From assembly GCA_964344485.1 (NCBI GenBank), contig CAYFNF010000002.1:253747-317746 (forward strand): DNA of 64,000 nucleotides. The letters are read 5' to 3'. Origin of the DNA: CAYFNF01 sp964344485 (GTDB lineage: Bacteria; Patescibacteriota; Patescibacteriia; UBA9570; XYC2-FULL-38-9). This document shows positions 17,635-26,662 of this stretch, in pieces. Numbering within the stretch: position 1 is the first letter of the stretch; each line of letters opens with the position of its first letter. The notes under the pieces are model-generated. The model was not told the origin of the DNA and did not search any database. It saw nothing but the letters and a program-made list of their open reading frames with translations. The position numbers were made by a program, and so were the translations under genes.

Positions 17635-18317
17635 ACAATCTTTCCATCTTTAAGTCGAATTGTCCGTTGTGCATAGTGAGAAATAGTAGTCTCGTGCGTA
17701 ACCATAATTATGGTTTTGCCTTCTTTGTGCAGGTTCTTGAAGATATCCATAATCTCTTTAGTTGTTCCAGAGTCTAGATTTCCTGTAGGCTCATCACAAA
17801 AGATAATCATAGGGTCATTTACCAGTGCGCGTGCAATAGAGACACGCTGCTGCTGTCCGCCAGAGAGTTGATTCGGTTTATGATAAACACGATCAGCGAG
17901 CCCTACTTTTTCCAATGCTTCATACGCTTTCTGTTTCTGCATTTTCTTGCGTTTGCCGGCGTATGCAAGCGGGAGCCGCACATTATCTAGCGCAGTAGTT
18001 CGAGGTAGCAGATGGAACTGCTGAAATACAAATCCAATAGTAGCGTTACGTAGAGTGGCTAAATAATTCTCATCAAACGTCTCAATATCCTCTCCAGCAA
18101 AATGGTACGAACCTGAAGAAGGGGCGTCTAAGAATGCCAATACATTCATGAGGGTGGATTTTCCAGACCCCGAGTGGCCCATGATCGCAACAAACTCCCC
18201 CTCCCAAATAGAAAGATCGACTCCTCGTATCGCTGGAATAGCCACCTTGTCATTCCAGTACGTCTTTTTGAGGTGCTTAATTTCAATTAACGGTGGTGTA
18301 GACGGATGTCGGCCCAT
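17631..18317 (-). CDS. MacB/LolD-type ABC transporter ATPase
   Basis: A 228-residue ATPase with Walker A GHSGSGKST (residues of about 47-55), Q-loop FVFQQFHLLPR, signature LSGGQQQR, Walker B MIIFCDEPTGNLDSGT and H-loop VTHE. The sequence is characteristic of the MacB/LolD subfamily (EIKHLKKTYWNDKVAIPAIRGVDLSI opening). It energises the permease encoded immediately downstream (4-nt overlap); the adaptor gene lies 9 bp upstream. Confidence 0.95.
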   Translation of the reverse strand: MGRHPSTPPLIEIKHLKKTYWNDKVAIPAIRGVDLSIWEGEFVAIMGHSGSGKSTLMNVLAFLDAPSSGSYHFAGEDIETFDENYLATLRNATIGFVFQQFHLLPRTTALDNVRLPLAYAGKRKKMQKQKAYEALEKVGLADRVYHKPNQLSGGQQQRVSIARALVNDPMIIFCDEPTGNLDSGTTKEIMDIFKNLHKEGKTIIMVTHETTISHYAQRTIRLKDGKIV

Positions 18318-18326
18318 GTTGATATC

Positions 18327-19316
18327 TTAGAAGAGTGAGTTACTTGATGATTGAGGGATATACATCAATGCAGCATCCCCTGCTCGAAGTCCATCCGTAA
18401 TCTCAACGTATTCATCACCGCGGAAACCTGTAGTTACAGATTTCTTTGACAGCATGGATGTAATGTCTTCTACGCCAGTTGCAGAATTCACAAACTGTTC
18501 ATCAATAGTTGGAACTAAAAACACATACGGTTTATTGTCATCATCATATTGAATTGCTGCTATCTCTAAGGACGGTGCTGACTCTCGCTTACCAACCTCA
18601 ATCTCTAAATCAACCGTTAAACCTATTACTTTTGCATATTCATCGGGAAGGTCTCCAACTGATACTTTAATCAAATACCCTGATTCAGTGGCTTGACCAG
18701 TCATAGCAGCAGACGCCTCATGCTTCTTTACGTCAACAAATGTCACCTCTCCTTTATACTCTTCTTTACCATTCTCAATTGACGGTACAGTAAACTCCGC
18801 TTCTTGACCTTCATTCAAATCTAAGACTTCACTCTCTGAAGCGTAAAATTCAATATGTGTAGAACGATACCCTACTTCGACAACAGGAGCCCCAAGAGCT
18901 ACTTTATCTCCTTCAAATGTATGAATAGCAAGGATCTTTCCATCAAATGGACTTTTAATCTCTTCATCGCTGGCACGAGCGGTGATATCAGCATCAATCT
19001 TTATTAAAACGTCATCCTTATTAACCTCATCACCGACACTGTAGTTCACTTCAGTCACTCGTCCTGGAACAGCAAACGCAAGCTGAGTCGATTCATCAGC
19101 TTTGATTGTTCCATTTGTGTTCACAACACGTTTCAGAGTGCGCTTCTCGACAGTCACTGACTCTTTTAAGTAGTCATATTGGGTATATTTTGCTTTTGAT
19201 GACATTACAAATCCTGCTACCACACCTGCAATTATGCACAGTGCTACAATCATCAACACCCAGAACCACCAACGTTGAAAAAAACGTTTTTCATGAGGTT
19301 TTGGAATGCTTGTCAT
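18327..19316 (-). CDS. HlyD/MacA-like membrane-fusion (adaptor) protein
   Basis: A 329-residue protein with one N-terminal TM helix (residues 14-38), a lipoyl/barrel-sandwich hybrid (VPGRVTEVNYSVGDEVNKDDVLIKID, then SPFDGKILAIHTFEGDKVALGAP) and a beta-barrel plus membrane-proximal domain. The long coiled-coil hairpin of MacA is practically absent: the two lipoyl halves are only about 10 residues apart. The protein therefore cannot bridge to an outer-membrane channel as MacA does, which fits a monoderm exporter. First gene of the three-gene exporter operon. Confidence 0.88.
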   Translation of the reverse strand: MTSIPKPHEKRFFQRWWFWVLMIVALCIIAGVVAGFVMSSKAKYTQYDYLKESVTVEKRTLKRVVNTNGTIKADESTQLAFAVPGRVTEVNYSVGDEVNKDDVLIKIDADITARASDEEIKSPFDGKILAIHTFEGDKVALGAPVVEVGYRSTHIEFYASESEVLDLNEGQEAEFTVPSIENGKEEYKGEVTFVDVKKHEASAAMTGQATESGYLIKVSVGDLPDEYAKVIGLTVDLEIEVGKRESAPSLEIAAIQYDDDNKPYVFLVPTIDEQFVNSATGVEDITSMLSKKSVTTGFRGDEYVEITDGLRAGDAALMYIPQSSSNSLF

Positions 19317-19415
19317 ATATTTTTATTTTAATTATTCAAGCGATTTCTAGTATACCATATTGTCATATTTATGCACTTTAGTTACACTAGTATTATAATT
19401 TTGAACAATACATAT
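19317..19415. promoter_or_regulatory. Divergent promoter region between the exporter operon and the membrane protein/mutY pair
   Basis: The plus strand carries a TATAAT at 19391-19396, about 20 nt before the ATG at 19416. The minus strand carries a TATACT (complement of 19351-19356), about 34 nt before the adaptor start. The -35 elements are weak in both directions. Confidence 0.45.
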
Positions 19416-19970
19416 ATGGAACAATCTGCAGAAGCGGCACAAAAACCCGAAAAGAAGGTGTTAGATCCATGGAAGGATGAATTCTTAAAGGTCTACTATG
19501 TGATATTGATTGTTAATGCAGTGATATCAATAGCACAAGTTGCCATTTATGGAAAAGAGATGATGACGCTGCAAACTGAACCAACATCAGGAGTGGTGAT
19601 TATGGGTGCGATCGCATCAATTCTTGGCTTTATTCTGTTTGTGTTGAGTATTGTTGCGCTCGTGCGGTTTCTTAAACGAAAGTACGATAAGAAACTAATT
19701 ATTGTTCCGATTATCTATATTGTTGCTCCTATTGTTCTCTCAGTAGTTGGCATAGTATTGAGTATTACTTCTTTCGGGAAATACATGAAAAGCGGTGCTG
19801 AATTTGACCCGCAGACCGGTCCAAGTCCTGAGCAGTTTCAAGAGATGATGCCGTCTGCTATGAATTACATGCCGTATATCTCAGCTGGAGTTGAATTGAT
19901 CGTATTAGTTCTCGCTGTGTACATTCTGGTGTCGCTCTACAACGAACACTCAGATAAATCATCAAGTTAA
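19416..19970 (+). CDS. Hypothetical four-TM membrane protein
   Basis: A 184-residue protein from the ATG at 19416. An earlier in-frame ATG at 19371 overlaps the promoter-like region and is less likely. After an N-terminal charged stretch (EKKVLDPWKDEF) there are four hydrophobic segments at about residues 23-43, 55-83, 91-113 and 145-170, with a short polar loop containing SPEQFQEMMPSAM. I do not recognise a family. The stop overlaps the mutY start by one base (TAATG), so the genes are translationally coupled, but no functional link to base-excision repair is apparent. Confidence 0.65.
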   Translation: MEQSAEAAQKPEKKVLDPWKDEFLKVYYVILIVNAVISIAQVAIYGKEMMTLQTEPTSGVVIMGAIASILGFILFVLSIVALVRFLKRKYDKKLIIVPIIYIVAPIVLSVVGIVLSITSFGKYMKSGAEFDPQTGPSPEQFQEMMPSAMNYMPYISAGVELIVLVLAVYILVSLYNEHSDKSSS

Positions 19971-20901
19971 TGAGTACACGTTCACTGCCTTCATACGCGC
20001 GTAAGCGTGGTTTTAAAGACAAGCTGTTGTTATGGTACGCGGACAACTCCCGATCGTTGCCGTGGAGAGACACTCGAGATCCGTACAGTATTACAGTCTC
20101 TGAGCTCATGCTTCAGCAGACTCAAGTTGATCGTGTAATTGATAAGTACCTGAAGTGGATGAAAGCATTCCCGACTGTTGATGATTTAGCGCAAGCAACA
20201 AAACGCGACGTGATTTCACATTGGCAAGGACTTGGTTATAACCGTAGAGCGTTATACTTACAGGACTGCGCCAAGCAAGTGATGAATAATGGTGGAGAGT
20301 TTCCTCGTACAGCTGCTGAGTTAGAAGCACTCCCTGGAATCGGGCCGTATNNNNNNNNNNTGCGCGTGCTATTCTATGTTTTGCGTTTCACGAGCCAGTT
20401 CCAATTGTTGACACAAATGTCACTCGGGTGCTTGGACGAATGTTTATTGGTTATAAAAAAATCGAGAACGCCTCAGAAAAGAGCATCTGGTCGTTGGCTG
20501 AACATCTTGTACCAAGAACACAAGCATATGATTACAATCAAGCACTAATGGATTTTGGATCGCTTGTATGCACTCTTTCATCTCCAGTGTGTGATTCATG
20601 CCCGATGAAACGATCGTGTGTTTCGCATCCAGAAATTCAAGGCGCAAGCGCGCAAGATCTACGCTATCAAAAAAAGAACAATGAACGACTTTATTTCGGA
20701 AAACCTCGGCGCATCTGGCGAGGTAAGATTCTATCTCATTTGCACGACATTTCACCGCGTGGTGCTTCGTTTCACGAGCTCGGCACCGCAGTGCAGCAGG
20801 ACTTCTCAAAGAAACGACTTCCGTGGTTGAAGCAAGTAATTCAAACGCTAGAACAAGACGGTCTAGTGCAAACTAAAAAACACCGAGTATACTTACCGTA
20901 A
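19970..20901 (+). CDS. mutY: A/G-specific adenine DNA glycosylase, interrupted by an assembly gap
   Basis: The gene is split by the Ns at 20351-20360, where the frame shifts because the gap length is a placeholder. Before the gap are the catalytic Glu in VSELMLQQTQV (about residue 46) and the helix-hairpin-helix LPGIGPY. After it (frame resumes near 20362) are the catalytic Asp in VPIVDTNVTRVLG and the iron-sulfur loop C-x6-C-x2-C-x5-C (CTLSSPVCDSCPMKRSC). It removes adenine mispaired with 8-oxoguanine. The C-terminal NUDIX-like domain of classical MutY is missing. Instead there are about 65 residues with a winged-helix look (RRIWRGKILSHLHDISPRG). I read it as an intact gene damaged only by assembly. 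Confidence 0.9.
20351..20360. other. Assembly gap (10 Ns)
   Basis: Ten undetermined bases inside mutY. The reading frame before and after does not agree across exactly 10 bases, so the true missing length is not 10. Confidence 0.99.
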
Positions 20902-20923
20902 GTACTATATTCGGTGCTCGTTT

Positions 20924-21484
20924 CTATTCTACCACCTCTTCTTCAGTAGTTTCTTCAATCTCTTTTTTCCAGTCTGCTTTTGCAAATGCAAATCGACTTC
21001 CATTAACTAAATGAATAACATCTTGATCCGCTAGATGTGCGTAGTACGTGGTCATTGATCCGCCACCTTTACCAACATAATAATCTGCGACTACTCCTTG
21101 TGTTGCTGTCACTACCACGTGAATTCGTTTTTCATCAGATAGTCCATACTCATCTTTCTTCTCCAATGTGCGCGCTACAATAGTATTTGATGTGGTCATG
21201 CGTATCACGCGAATTAACTCTTCGATAGCCGTACTATCCGCCGGTGCATTATCTTCGCTCTCCACTACCCACGTGCCATCCACTAAAGATAAGTTAATCT
21301 CTTGCTCTTTCTCGGTTAATGAGATAGAAGTCACGTCCTCAGCTGAAAACGACTGAAAGAAATCTTTACTCGCAGCATGTTCTTCCATCTGCTTCTGGTT
21401 CCAGTAATTATATCCCAGCAATCCAGCGAGTAATACTGCTGCGACGATAAATAATATAATTGTGGTTGTGCTTTGTTTAGACAT
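20924..21484 (-). CDS. DUF4340-type protein of the Gld-like ABC locus
   Basis: A 186-residue protein from the ATG at 21484 (the ORF could extend to 21544, but that lies inside the upstream gene). One N-terminal TM helix (residues of about 8-28) is followed by an extracytoplasmic alpha/beta domain with the DUF4340 pattern: WVVESEDNAPADSTAIEELIRVI, then YGLSDEKRIHVVV and YYVGKGG. Such proteins commonly sit next to GldG-like auxiliary ABC proteins. Its start overlaps the GldF/GldG-like gene by 8 nt, so it is the last gene of the three-gene unit. Exact role unknown. Confidence 0.8.
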   Translation of the reverse strand: MSKQSTTTIILFIVAAVLLAGLLGYNYWNQKQMEEHAASKDFFQSFSAEDVTSISLTEKEQEINLSLVDGTWVVESEDNAPADSTAIEELIRVIRMTTSNTIVARTLEKKDEYGLSDEKRIHVVVTATQGVVADYYVGKGGGSMTTYYAHLADQDVIHLVNGSRFAFAKADWKKEIEETTEEEVVE

Positions 21485-23717
21485 AGTTGACTTCTGCTTT
21501 TCTATCCCTTCTTCGGCGAATGTAATGGAACGCTCCAGCAACAATTACAACAATAATCACTGAAGAGAAGATGTTTACGTATTTTATTGATGCTTTTTTA
21601 CCGTCTGTCAAAACTTGTATTGGCCGATCTAACGCTGAACGAGAGCGAATAGAGATCAGGGAGTCGTCCTGAGTTAAGGTGTCAATCGCATTTACTAGCA
21701 CAATACCGTTCTCAATTGACCGTTCTAGAATAGAGTCCGCGATCCATTCTGAACTACCAACCACCACAACATTCGCATTCTCAGTCTGGCTAACAAATCC
21801 TTCGGCCTCTACGCCTTCTGGAAGGTCAGCGTTTGCATATTTACTCGTGAAGTTTCCTGAAGCAAGTACTGCTATGAGCTGCTCTTGGAATGAGGTCTCG
21901 GGTGGAGTGGCAATGACTTCAGGATTTACACTCTGGATATCATTAAATGCATACGATTGATATGTGGTCTTTGCAATTTCAGTGATTTCTACACCGTCAC
22001 TTGCTTCTACAGTAAGAGAGCTCGGCCACGGAAGAACAAATGACTGTACTTTTGCTGCAATTGGGTGTTCTTGGTTTAAACCATCACTAATGATCTTTGG
22101 CCAAAACGGATATTCACGCATAATCGAGAAAAACCCACCACCAAATGTCAGAACTTCGGCTGACGCAAAGTCAGCAACTACATCTTTGTTGATGGTAATA
22201 CCGTACTGAGCAACTAGTTCGTCAAGCTTAGTGGTTCGCTCTGTGAGCTGCAATGTCTGTTCGTTCACGGTCATACCCTCAAGCATAACAAAGAGATTTC
22301 CGCCGTTCATCACGTACTGATCAATTGCATATAACTCTGCATCTGTGAATTCCTCTGTCGGCCCTGCTATTACTAACCCGTCAATGTCTTGGGTGATAGA
22401 GTCCGATGTTACTGAGGTGACGGTGTACTGTTGCTCGAGATACCGTTGAATAGCGCGTGTCTCTGTGACTCCATGGTCAGATAAGAAGCCGATCGTCGGA
22501 ATTTCTTCACGTGCCATCTTCTGAATCGCTGCAGTAATGTCATACTCGAGCGTTTCAGTAGTGGTTACTGCTTCAATTACTTCATAGCTATCTCCATAGA
22601 CAATCGCTATACCAGCATATCCAGTAGAAACCTCAAACTTCTCACTACCCACGATATTGTATTGCAACTCTGGTATTCGGTAGGTCTGCACTTCTTGCTG
22701 TGCAATATCGTCTTCTTTAGGGTCTGCTATTTCAACAATAGTATTGCTCTTGCCCACTCGATCGTATTCATTCATTAGATCCTCAATATCCTGACGTAGC
22801 GCGATCATTCCTTGTGGTACTTCTTCTGAAAGGTAGACTTTGATAGTTACTGGATCTTGTAAATCTCGCACAATGTTCTTTGAAGCGCTTGCAAGTGTAT
22901 ACTGTTTGTTTTCAGTGAGGTCAATTCGCAAGGATACTCCCATTAGTAACATATTTACTATAACTACGATTGCAATTCCAAGTAGTACTTGACTTAACGT
23001 ATGTAAGGTCTTTTTCCTCTTAGCCAGGGAGTGAATATTCAAATAGAGAAAAACGGCAATAAAAGAGAGATAGTACACGATATCTCGAAGATCGATCACA
23101 CCTTTTGATAGGTTCGTGAAATGAGACTGTGTTGAAAGTAAATGAAATGCTTTCGCAAGGACTCCGCCGACTCCTATCACTACTGGTAATCCAATGACCA
23201 TGAATGCAAATGCAACAGCGATAGTAATTAAAAACGCTATAATCTGATTCTTAGTTAACGAAGAGATCCACTGTCCAAGTGCAAGGTAGGAACACCCAAG
23301 CAACCACGCACCGATATACGAACCAATAACTGGACCCCAATCAAGATCTCCTATTCGGGATAATGAGATAGGGATCGGCAATGAAAAAAGCAGAACGATC
23401 GCGAGAAAAACCTTTGCTGCTGCAAATTTCGCAAACACCGCCTGCATGTCAGATATCGGAAGTGTGAATAGTGTTTCAATAGTGCCGAGTTTCTTCTCCT
23501 CACTCCAGAGGCGCATGGAGAGGGCTGGGACTAAAAACAGAAAGAACCATGGAATCAGGGTAAAGAAGCCGCGCATGTTGGTCTGTCCGATCAAGAATGC
23601 GTTCTGCCAAAATAACCATGACAACACCACAAGAAAAACCACAATAAAAATATAGGAAATCAACGATTGAAAATATCCGATGAGCTCTTTTTTAAATAAT
23701 GAAAGGAAATTACTCAT
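21477..23717 (-). CDS. Fused GldF-like ABC-2 permease and GldG-like auxiliary protein
   Basis: A 746-residue fusion. Residues 1-235 are an ABC-2 permease with six hydrophobic segments (KKELIGYFQSLISYIFIVVF start, RLWSEEKKLGTIETLFTLPIS motif). After a basic linker (AKRKKTL), residues of about 245-705 are a GldG-type ABC-auxiliary protein: one TM helix, then RIDLTENKQYTLASASKNIV, a GATase-like domain (PTIGFLSDHGVTE) and a C-terminal TM helix with a basic tail (RRRRDRK). In Flavobacterium these are separate proteins required for gliding, while in other bacteria the family serves unknown export. It lies between the ATPase gene (7 bp upstream) and the DUF4340 gene. Confidence 0.9.
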   Translation of the reverse strand: MSNFLSLFKKELIGYFQSLISYIFIVVFLVVLSWLFWQNAFLIGQTNMRGFFTLIPWFFLFLVPALSMRLWSEEKKLGTIETLFTLPISDMQAVFAKFAAAKVFLAIVLLFSLPIPISLSRIGDLDWGPVIGSYIGAWLLGCSYLALGQWISSLTKNQIIAFLITIAVAFAFMVIGLPVVIGVGGVLAKAFHLLSTQSHFTNLSKGVIDLRDIVYYLSFIAVFLYLNIHSLAKRKKTLHTLSQVLLGIAIVVIVNMLLMGVSLRIDLTENKQYTLASASKNIVRDLQDPVTIKVYLSEEVPQGMIALRQDIEDLMNEYDRVGKSNTIVEIADPKEDDIAQQEVQTYRIPELQYNIVGSEKFEVSTGYAGIAIVYGDSYEVIEAVTTTETLEYDITAAIQKMAREEIPTIGFLSDHGVTETRAIQRYLEQQYTVTSVTSDSITQDIDGLVIAGPTEEFTDAELYAIDQYVMNGGNLFVMLEGMTVNEQTLQLTERTTKLDELVAQYGITINKDVVADFASAEVLTFGGGFFSIMREYPFWPKIISDGLNQEHPIAAKVQSFVLPWPSSLTVEASDGVEITEIAKTTYQSYAFNDIQSVNPEVIATPPETSFQEQLIAVLASGNFTSKYANADLPEGVEAEGFVSQTENANVVVVGSSEWIADSILERSIENGIVLVNAIDTLTQDDSLISIRSRSALDRPIQVLTDGKKASIKYVNIFSSVIIVVIVAGAFHYIRRRRDRKAEVNYV

Positions 23718-23724
23718 ACTGTGC

Positions 23725-24639
23725 TTACGTGGTTAATTCTCTGAATACATCTTCTAAAGAGACCTCGGTCGCCTGCATCTCTAGCAGCACCCAGTTCTTT
23801 TCAACACAGAGCTTGAAAATGTCACGTCTAATATCTTGATCTGATGCCACAGAGATCTGATACTGATTATTCTGTTTGTCATCCGCGTCCTTAACACCTT
23901 CAATCCCCTTCAATGCGTGCAGTACGTCGGAAGACGGCTGTGCACTTTCAATAGTGACTTTAACTTGTGCTTGACCTTTTGACTGATGGACTAGTTCATC
24001 TACAGTTCCTTGCGCAACGATCTTGCCTTCGTTTATGATAAGCGCTCTATCGCATGTTGCTTGCACCTCTTGGAGTATATGTGTTGAAAAAATAATGGTT
24101 TTGGTTTTACCGATCTCTCTGATTACTTCCCGAATCTCTGCTGCTTGATTTGGGTCCAATCCTGACGTTGGTTCATCGAGAATCAGCACATCTGGATCAC
24201 CAAGCATTGCTGCTGCTAAGCCCACTCTCTGACGATACCCTTTGGATAGTTCAGAGATCGGCTTGGTTATCTCTTTCTGAAGTGCGCTGATCTTGACTAC
24301 ACGTTTAATCTCTTCAACAGAGTTCTCTACTTGCTTGATATTCGAAATGAACCGCAAGTATTCGTAGACACGGAGAGAGTCATATAATGGATTATTCTCA
24401 GGTAGATATCCGATCGTCTTTCGAGCCTGAAGAGATTGCTTTTCAATGTCAGATTCATCCACTACTACTGAGCCAGAGTCGGCTGATAAAAAACCAGTGA
24501 TAATGCGCATGGTAGTGGTCTTCCCTGCACCGTTCGGGCCGAGAAAACCGAGCACCTCTCCGCGCTTCACCTCAAAAGAGATGTTGTCTAACACCTCTTT
24601 AGAACCAAATGACTTGTTGATATCTGAAACTGTAATCAT
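23725..24639 (-). CDS. GldA-like ABC transporter ATPase
   Basis: A 304-residue ABC ATPase with Walker A GPNGAGKTTTMR (residues of about 34-45), Q-loop GYLPENNPLY, signature LSKGYRQRVGLA, Walker B VLILDEPTSGLDPNQ and H-loop FSTHILQE. The PENNPLY segment is typical of the GldA/NatA-like group working with ABC-2 permeases. The C-terminal 80 residues form the regulatory domain seen in this group. First gene of the unit with the fused permease/GldG and DUF4340 genes. Confidence 0.92.
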   Translation of the reverse strand: MITVSDINKSFGSKEVLDNISFEVKRGEVLGFLGPNGAGKTTTMRIITGFLSADSGSVVVDESDIEKQSLQARKTIGYLPENNPLYDSLRVYEYLRFISNIKQVENSVEEIKRVVKISALQKEITKPISELSKGYRQRVGLAAAMLGDPDVLILDEPTSGLDPNQAAEIREVIREIGKTKTIIFSTHILQEVQATCDRALIINEGKIVAQGTVDELVHQSKGQAQVKVTIESAQPSSDVLHALKGIEGVKDADDKQNNQYQISVASDQDIRRDIFKLCVEKNWVLLEMQATEVSLEDVFRELTT

Positions 24640-24719
24640 GTTCGTATACTTTTTCCTATAGAATTTTATTCATTCAGAAAAAAAATGTCAACTTTCGGAA
24701 TTCAAAGGTAAAAAAATGG

Positions 24720-25592
24720 CTATTTTCCAGTATATTTACTCACTTCCTCTACCTTGATATCATGTTTTTCACCGATCTTGTGGTATCCAACTCGTACTGT
24801 CTTTACGTGATCAGGTATAGTAACTTTTCGTTCCAGGTACTGTTTATGATAGTATCGCTTAATACCAATAAATTCTAATACTTCTTGTCCAGATTCTAAT
24901 AATGAATCTTCGTTAGATAGTTTTAAGTTGTGAAGATCTCGTAGAGTTAGAAGCACTAACACCACAGCGGTTAACAGTAATACCGTGACTGTATGAGAGA
25001 AAAACGTATCGGTTTTTAAAACGAACATGTTCACAATAATTATTGCTGCGAGGAAAATGAGAATCATCCACTGCCCTTTGCTTAAACGCTCTTGATCTAA
25101 TACAGATGATTTATTTCTGCCCTCTTCAATAGTAGCGAGATATGACAAGACATTCTGATATGCACTGTCATCACGTTTTGATTTGGGCAGCTTGCCTAAT
25201 TCGTCATAAATTTTAAATAGTTGTGGTGCATTGTACTTGTAATAAAATTCGCCGACTGAAAAATCAACAGTATAATCAAATGCGATTATATAGTAAGTAT
25301 CAATATGTTTGGCTACCTTCTTTGCAAAAGTCTTTCCGAGCAATTCTGCATTTTTATACAACGACAACATATACGCGTCTTCGTTCATAATGATCTCCCG
25401 AATCGTGTTATGACGTGAGTTCAACCGAGAGATATAAAAACCACCAAAAATAGCAAATAAAAACGTACTAATAGTTAGAAGAATTTCTACATCGCTAGAT
25501 GGACCTTTGCCAGAGATTACTTGCACTAAAAGAACAAACAGGATAAATGCGATAGTACTTCCTTTTATAGAGTTTACGTACCCCCTCTTCAT
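24720..25592 (-). CDS. Hypothetical membrane protein, 2+2 TM arrangement (DUF4239-like)
   Basis: A 290-residue protein with TM helices at about residues 12-30 and 35-55, a soluble alpha-helical stretch (60-170), two more helices at about 172-212, and a basic soluble C-terminus. The layout and the ISRLNSRHNTIREIIMNEDAY segment resemble bestrophin-like/DUF4239 proteins, but the similarity is weak and the assignment tentative. It starts 2 bp after the rfbC stop region and may be transcribed separately from the Gld-like unit. Function unknown. Confidence 0.6.
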   Translation of the reverse strand: MKRGYVNSIKGSTIAFILFVLLVQVISGKGPSSDVEILLTISTFLFAIFGGFYISRLNSRHNTIREIIMNEDAYMLSLYKNAELLGKTFAKKVAKHIDTYYIIAFDYTVDFSVGEFYYKYNAPQLFKIYDELGKLPKSKRDDSAYQNVLSYLATIEEGRNKSSVLDQERLSKGQWMILIFLAAIIIVNMFVLKTDTFFSHTVTVLLLTAVVLVLLTLRDLHNLKLSNEDSLLESGQEVLEFIGIKRYYHKQYLERKVTIPDHVKTVRVGYHKIGEKHDIKVEEVSKYTGK

Positions 25593-25594
25593 AG

Positions 25595-26143
25595 TTAAAA
25601 CGTTAATTTAGCTTGTTTGAGTGTTGGCAGCGTTCTATCTTTCTCTGAAAGCACGAGTTCAATGTCTTTTTTTATCGGCCACTCTACACCGATATCTGCA
25701 TCATTCCATGCTATTCCTGAATCAAGTTTTGATTCAAATGTGCTTGAACACTTGTACATAATTTCACAATCTTCTAGTGCATAAAATCCATGTCCGAATC
25801 CCTCGGGCACATAGAGCATCTTCTTATTATCATCATTCAACTCTACACCGAACCACTGCTTGTATGTCTCTGAATCTTTTCGCAGATCAACCGCCACATC
25901 CCATAACTTTCCCTTAGTACAGCGAACAATCTTTGCCATTGGTTTTGGTGGTAATTGAAAATGTAGTCCGCGCAACACCCCGGCGATAGAGAACGAATGG
26001 TTGTCTTGAACGAACTGAACCGCAATTCCAAGCTTCTTCAGTTTATCTCTCTGATACGACTCAAAAAACCACCCACGATGATCACCATGCACCTCTGGCT
26101 CAATAATAACAAGGTCCTTAATTGGAGTTTCGATTTTCTTCAT
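25595..26143 (-). CDS. rfbC: dTDP-4-dehydrorhamnose 3,5-epimerase
   Basis: A 182-residue RmlC-type cupin. Signature elements are HGDHRGWFFESYQ near residue 19, QDNHSFSIAGVLRGLHFQ with the catalytic His, KLWDVAVDLRKDSET, and the YVPEGFGHGFYAL segment with the conserved Tyr/Pro/His. It converts dTDP-4-keto-6-deoxyglucose to the L-rhamnose precursor for surface polysaccharide. No rfbA, rfbB or rfbD is in the window, so those genes must lie elsewhere or the enzyme serves a related sugar. It is located at the left edge of the surface-protein region. Confidence 0.95.
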   Translation of the reverse strand: MKKIETPIKDLVIIEPEVHGDHRGWFFESYQRDKLKKLGIAVQFVQDNHSFSIAGVLRGLHFQLPPKPMAKIVRCTKGKLWDVAVDLRKDSETYKQWFGVELNDDNKKMLYVPEGFGHGFYALEDCEIMYKCSSTFESKLDSGIAWNDADIGVEWPIKKDIELVLSEKDRTLPTLKQAKLTF

Positions 26144-26173
26144 ATTACTACCGTACTATACAATATTTTTCTG

Positions 26174-26605
26174 TTATCGTAAACGCAGCCCCATAACACA
26201 GTAGTCATCCGGCAAAGGAGACAACAATGTAAAACCAAACCGCTCATAGAACTCAGGATCTCTACAATACAACATAATCATGGCTGCATTTTTTTCTTTA
26301 ATGGTCTGAATGATCTTCTCAACTAATTTGGTACCGTGCCCTTTTCTCTGATGCTCAGGATCAACGTTAATCCAGATCATGTCATAGACCTCATAACTCA
26401 TCCAAGACTGCGCGTATCCTCCAAATGCAATCATCTTGCCACCGTTGTCTTCGATTGCAAAGAACTCTGGAGTGCGTACTGCTGAGTCAAACATCGCTTC
26501 CAGCTCTTTTCTAATGCTGTCATCATAATCATACTCCGGAAGATTCTCCCGATTTATTCGCACTGCTTCTTCAATCTCTTGTTTTTTCAGTTGACGAATT
26601 TTCAT
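26174..26605 (-). CDS. GNAT-family N-acetyltransferase
   Basis: A 143-residue GCN5-related acetyltransferase. The acetyl-CoA-binding motif A is WINVDPEHQRKGHGTKLVEKII (QRKGHGT is the Q/RxxGxG/A loop), and the C-terminal EFYERFGF segment is the motif B end. It transfers acetyl from acetyl-CoA to an amine; the acceptor is unknown. It is short and complete, and separated by 30 bp from rfbC downstream, so co-transcription is possible. Confidence 0.88.
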   Translation of the reverse strand: MKIRQLKKQEIEEAVRINRENLPEYDYDDSIRKELEAMFDSAVRTPEFFAIEDNGGKMIAFGGYAQSWMSYEVYDMIWINVDPEHQRKGHGTKLVEKIIQTIKEKNAAMIMLYCRDPEFYERFGFTLLSPLPDDYCVMGLRLR

Positions 26606-26662
26606 ATGGTTATGGTAACTATTCAGTTAGCGCGCGGTGAGTTCATCACTTTCGGTTTCCGA

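Noticed and set aside
20351..20360. Frameshift in mutY as a real pseudogene
   Set aside because: The break coincides exactly with the Ns; all catalytic and iron-sulfur residues on both sides are intact.
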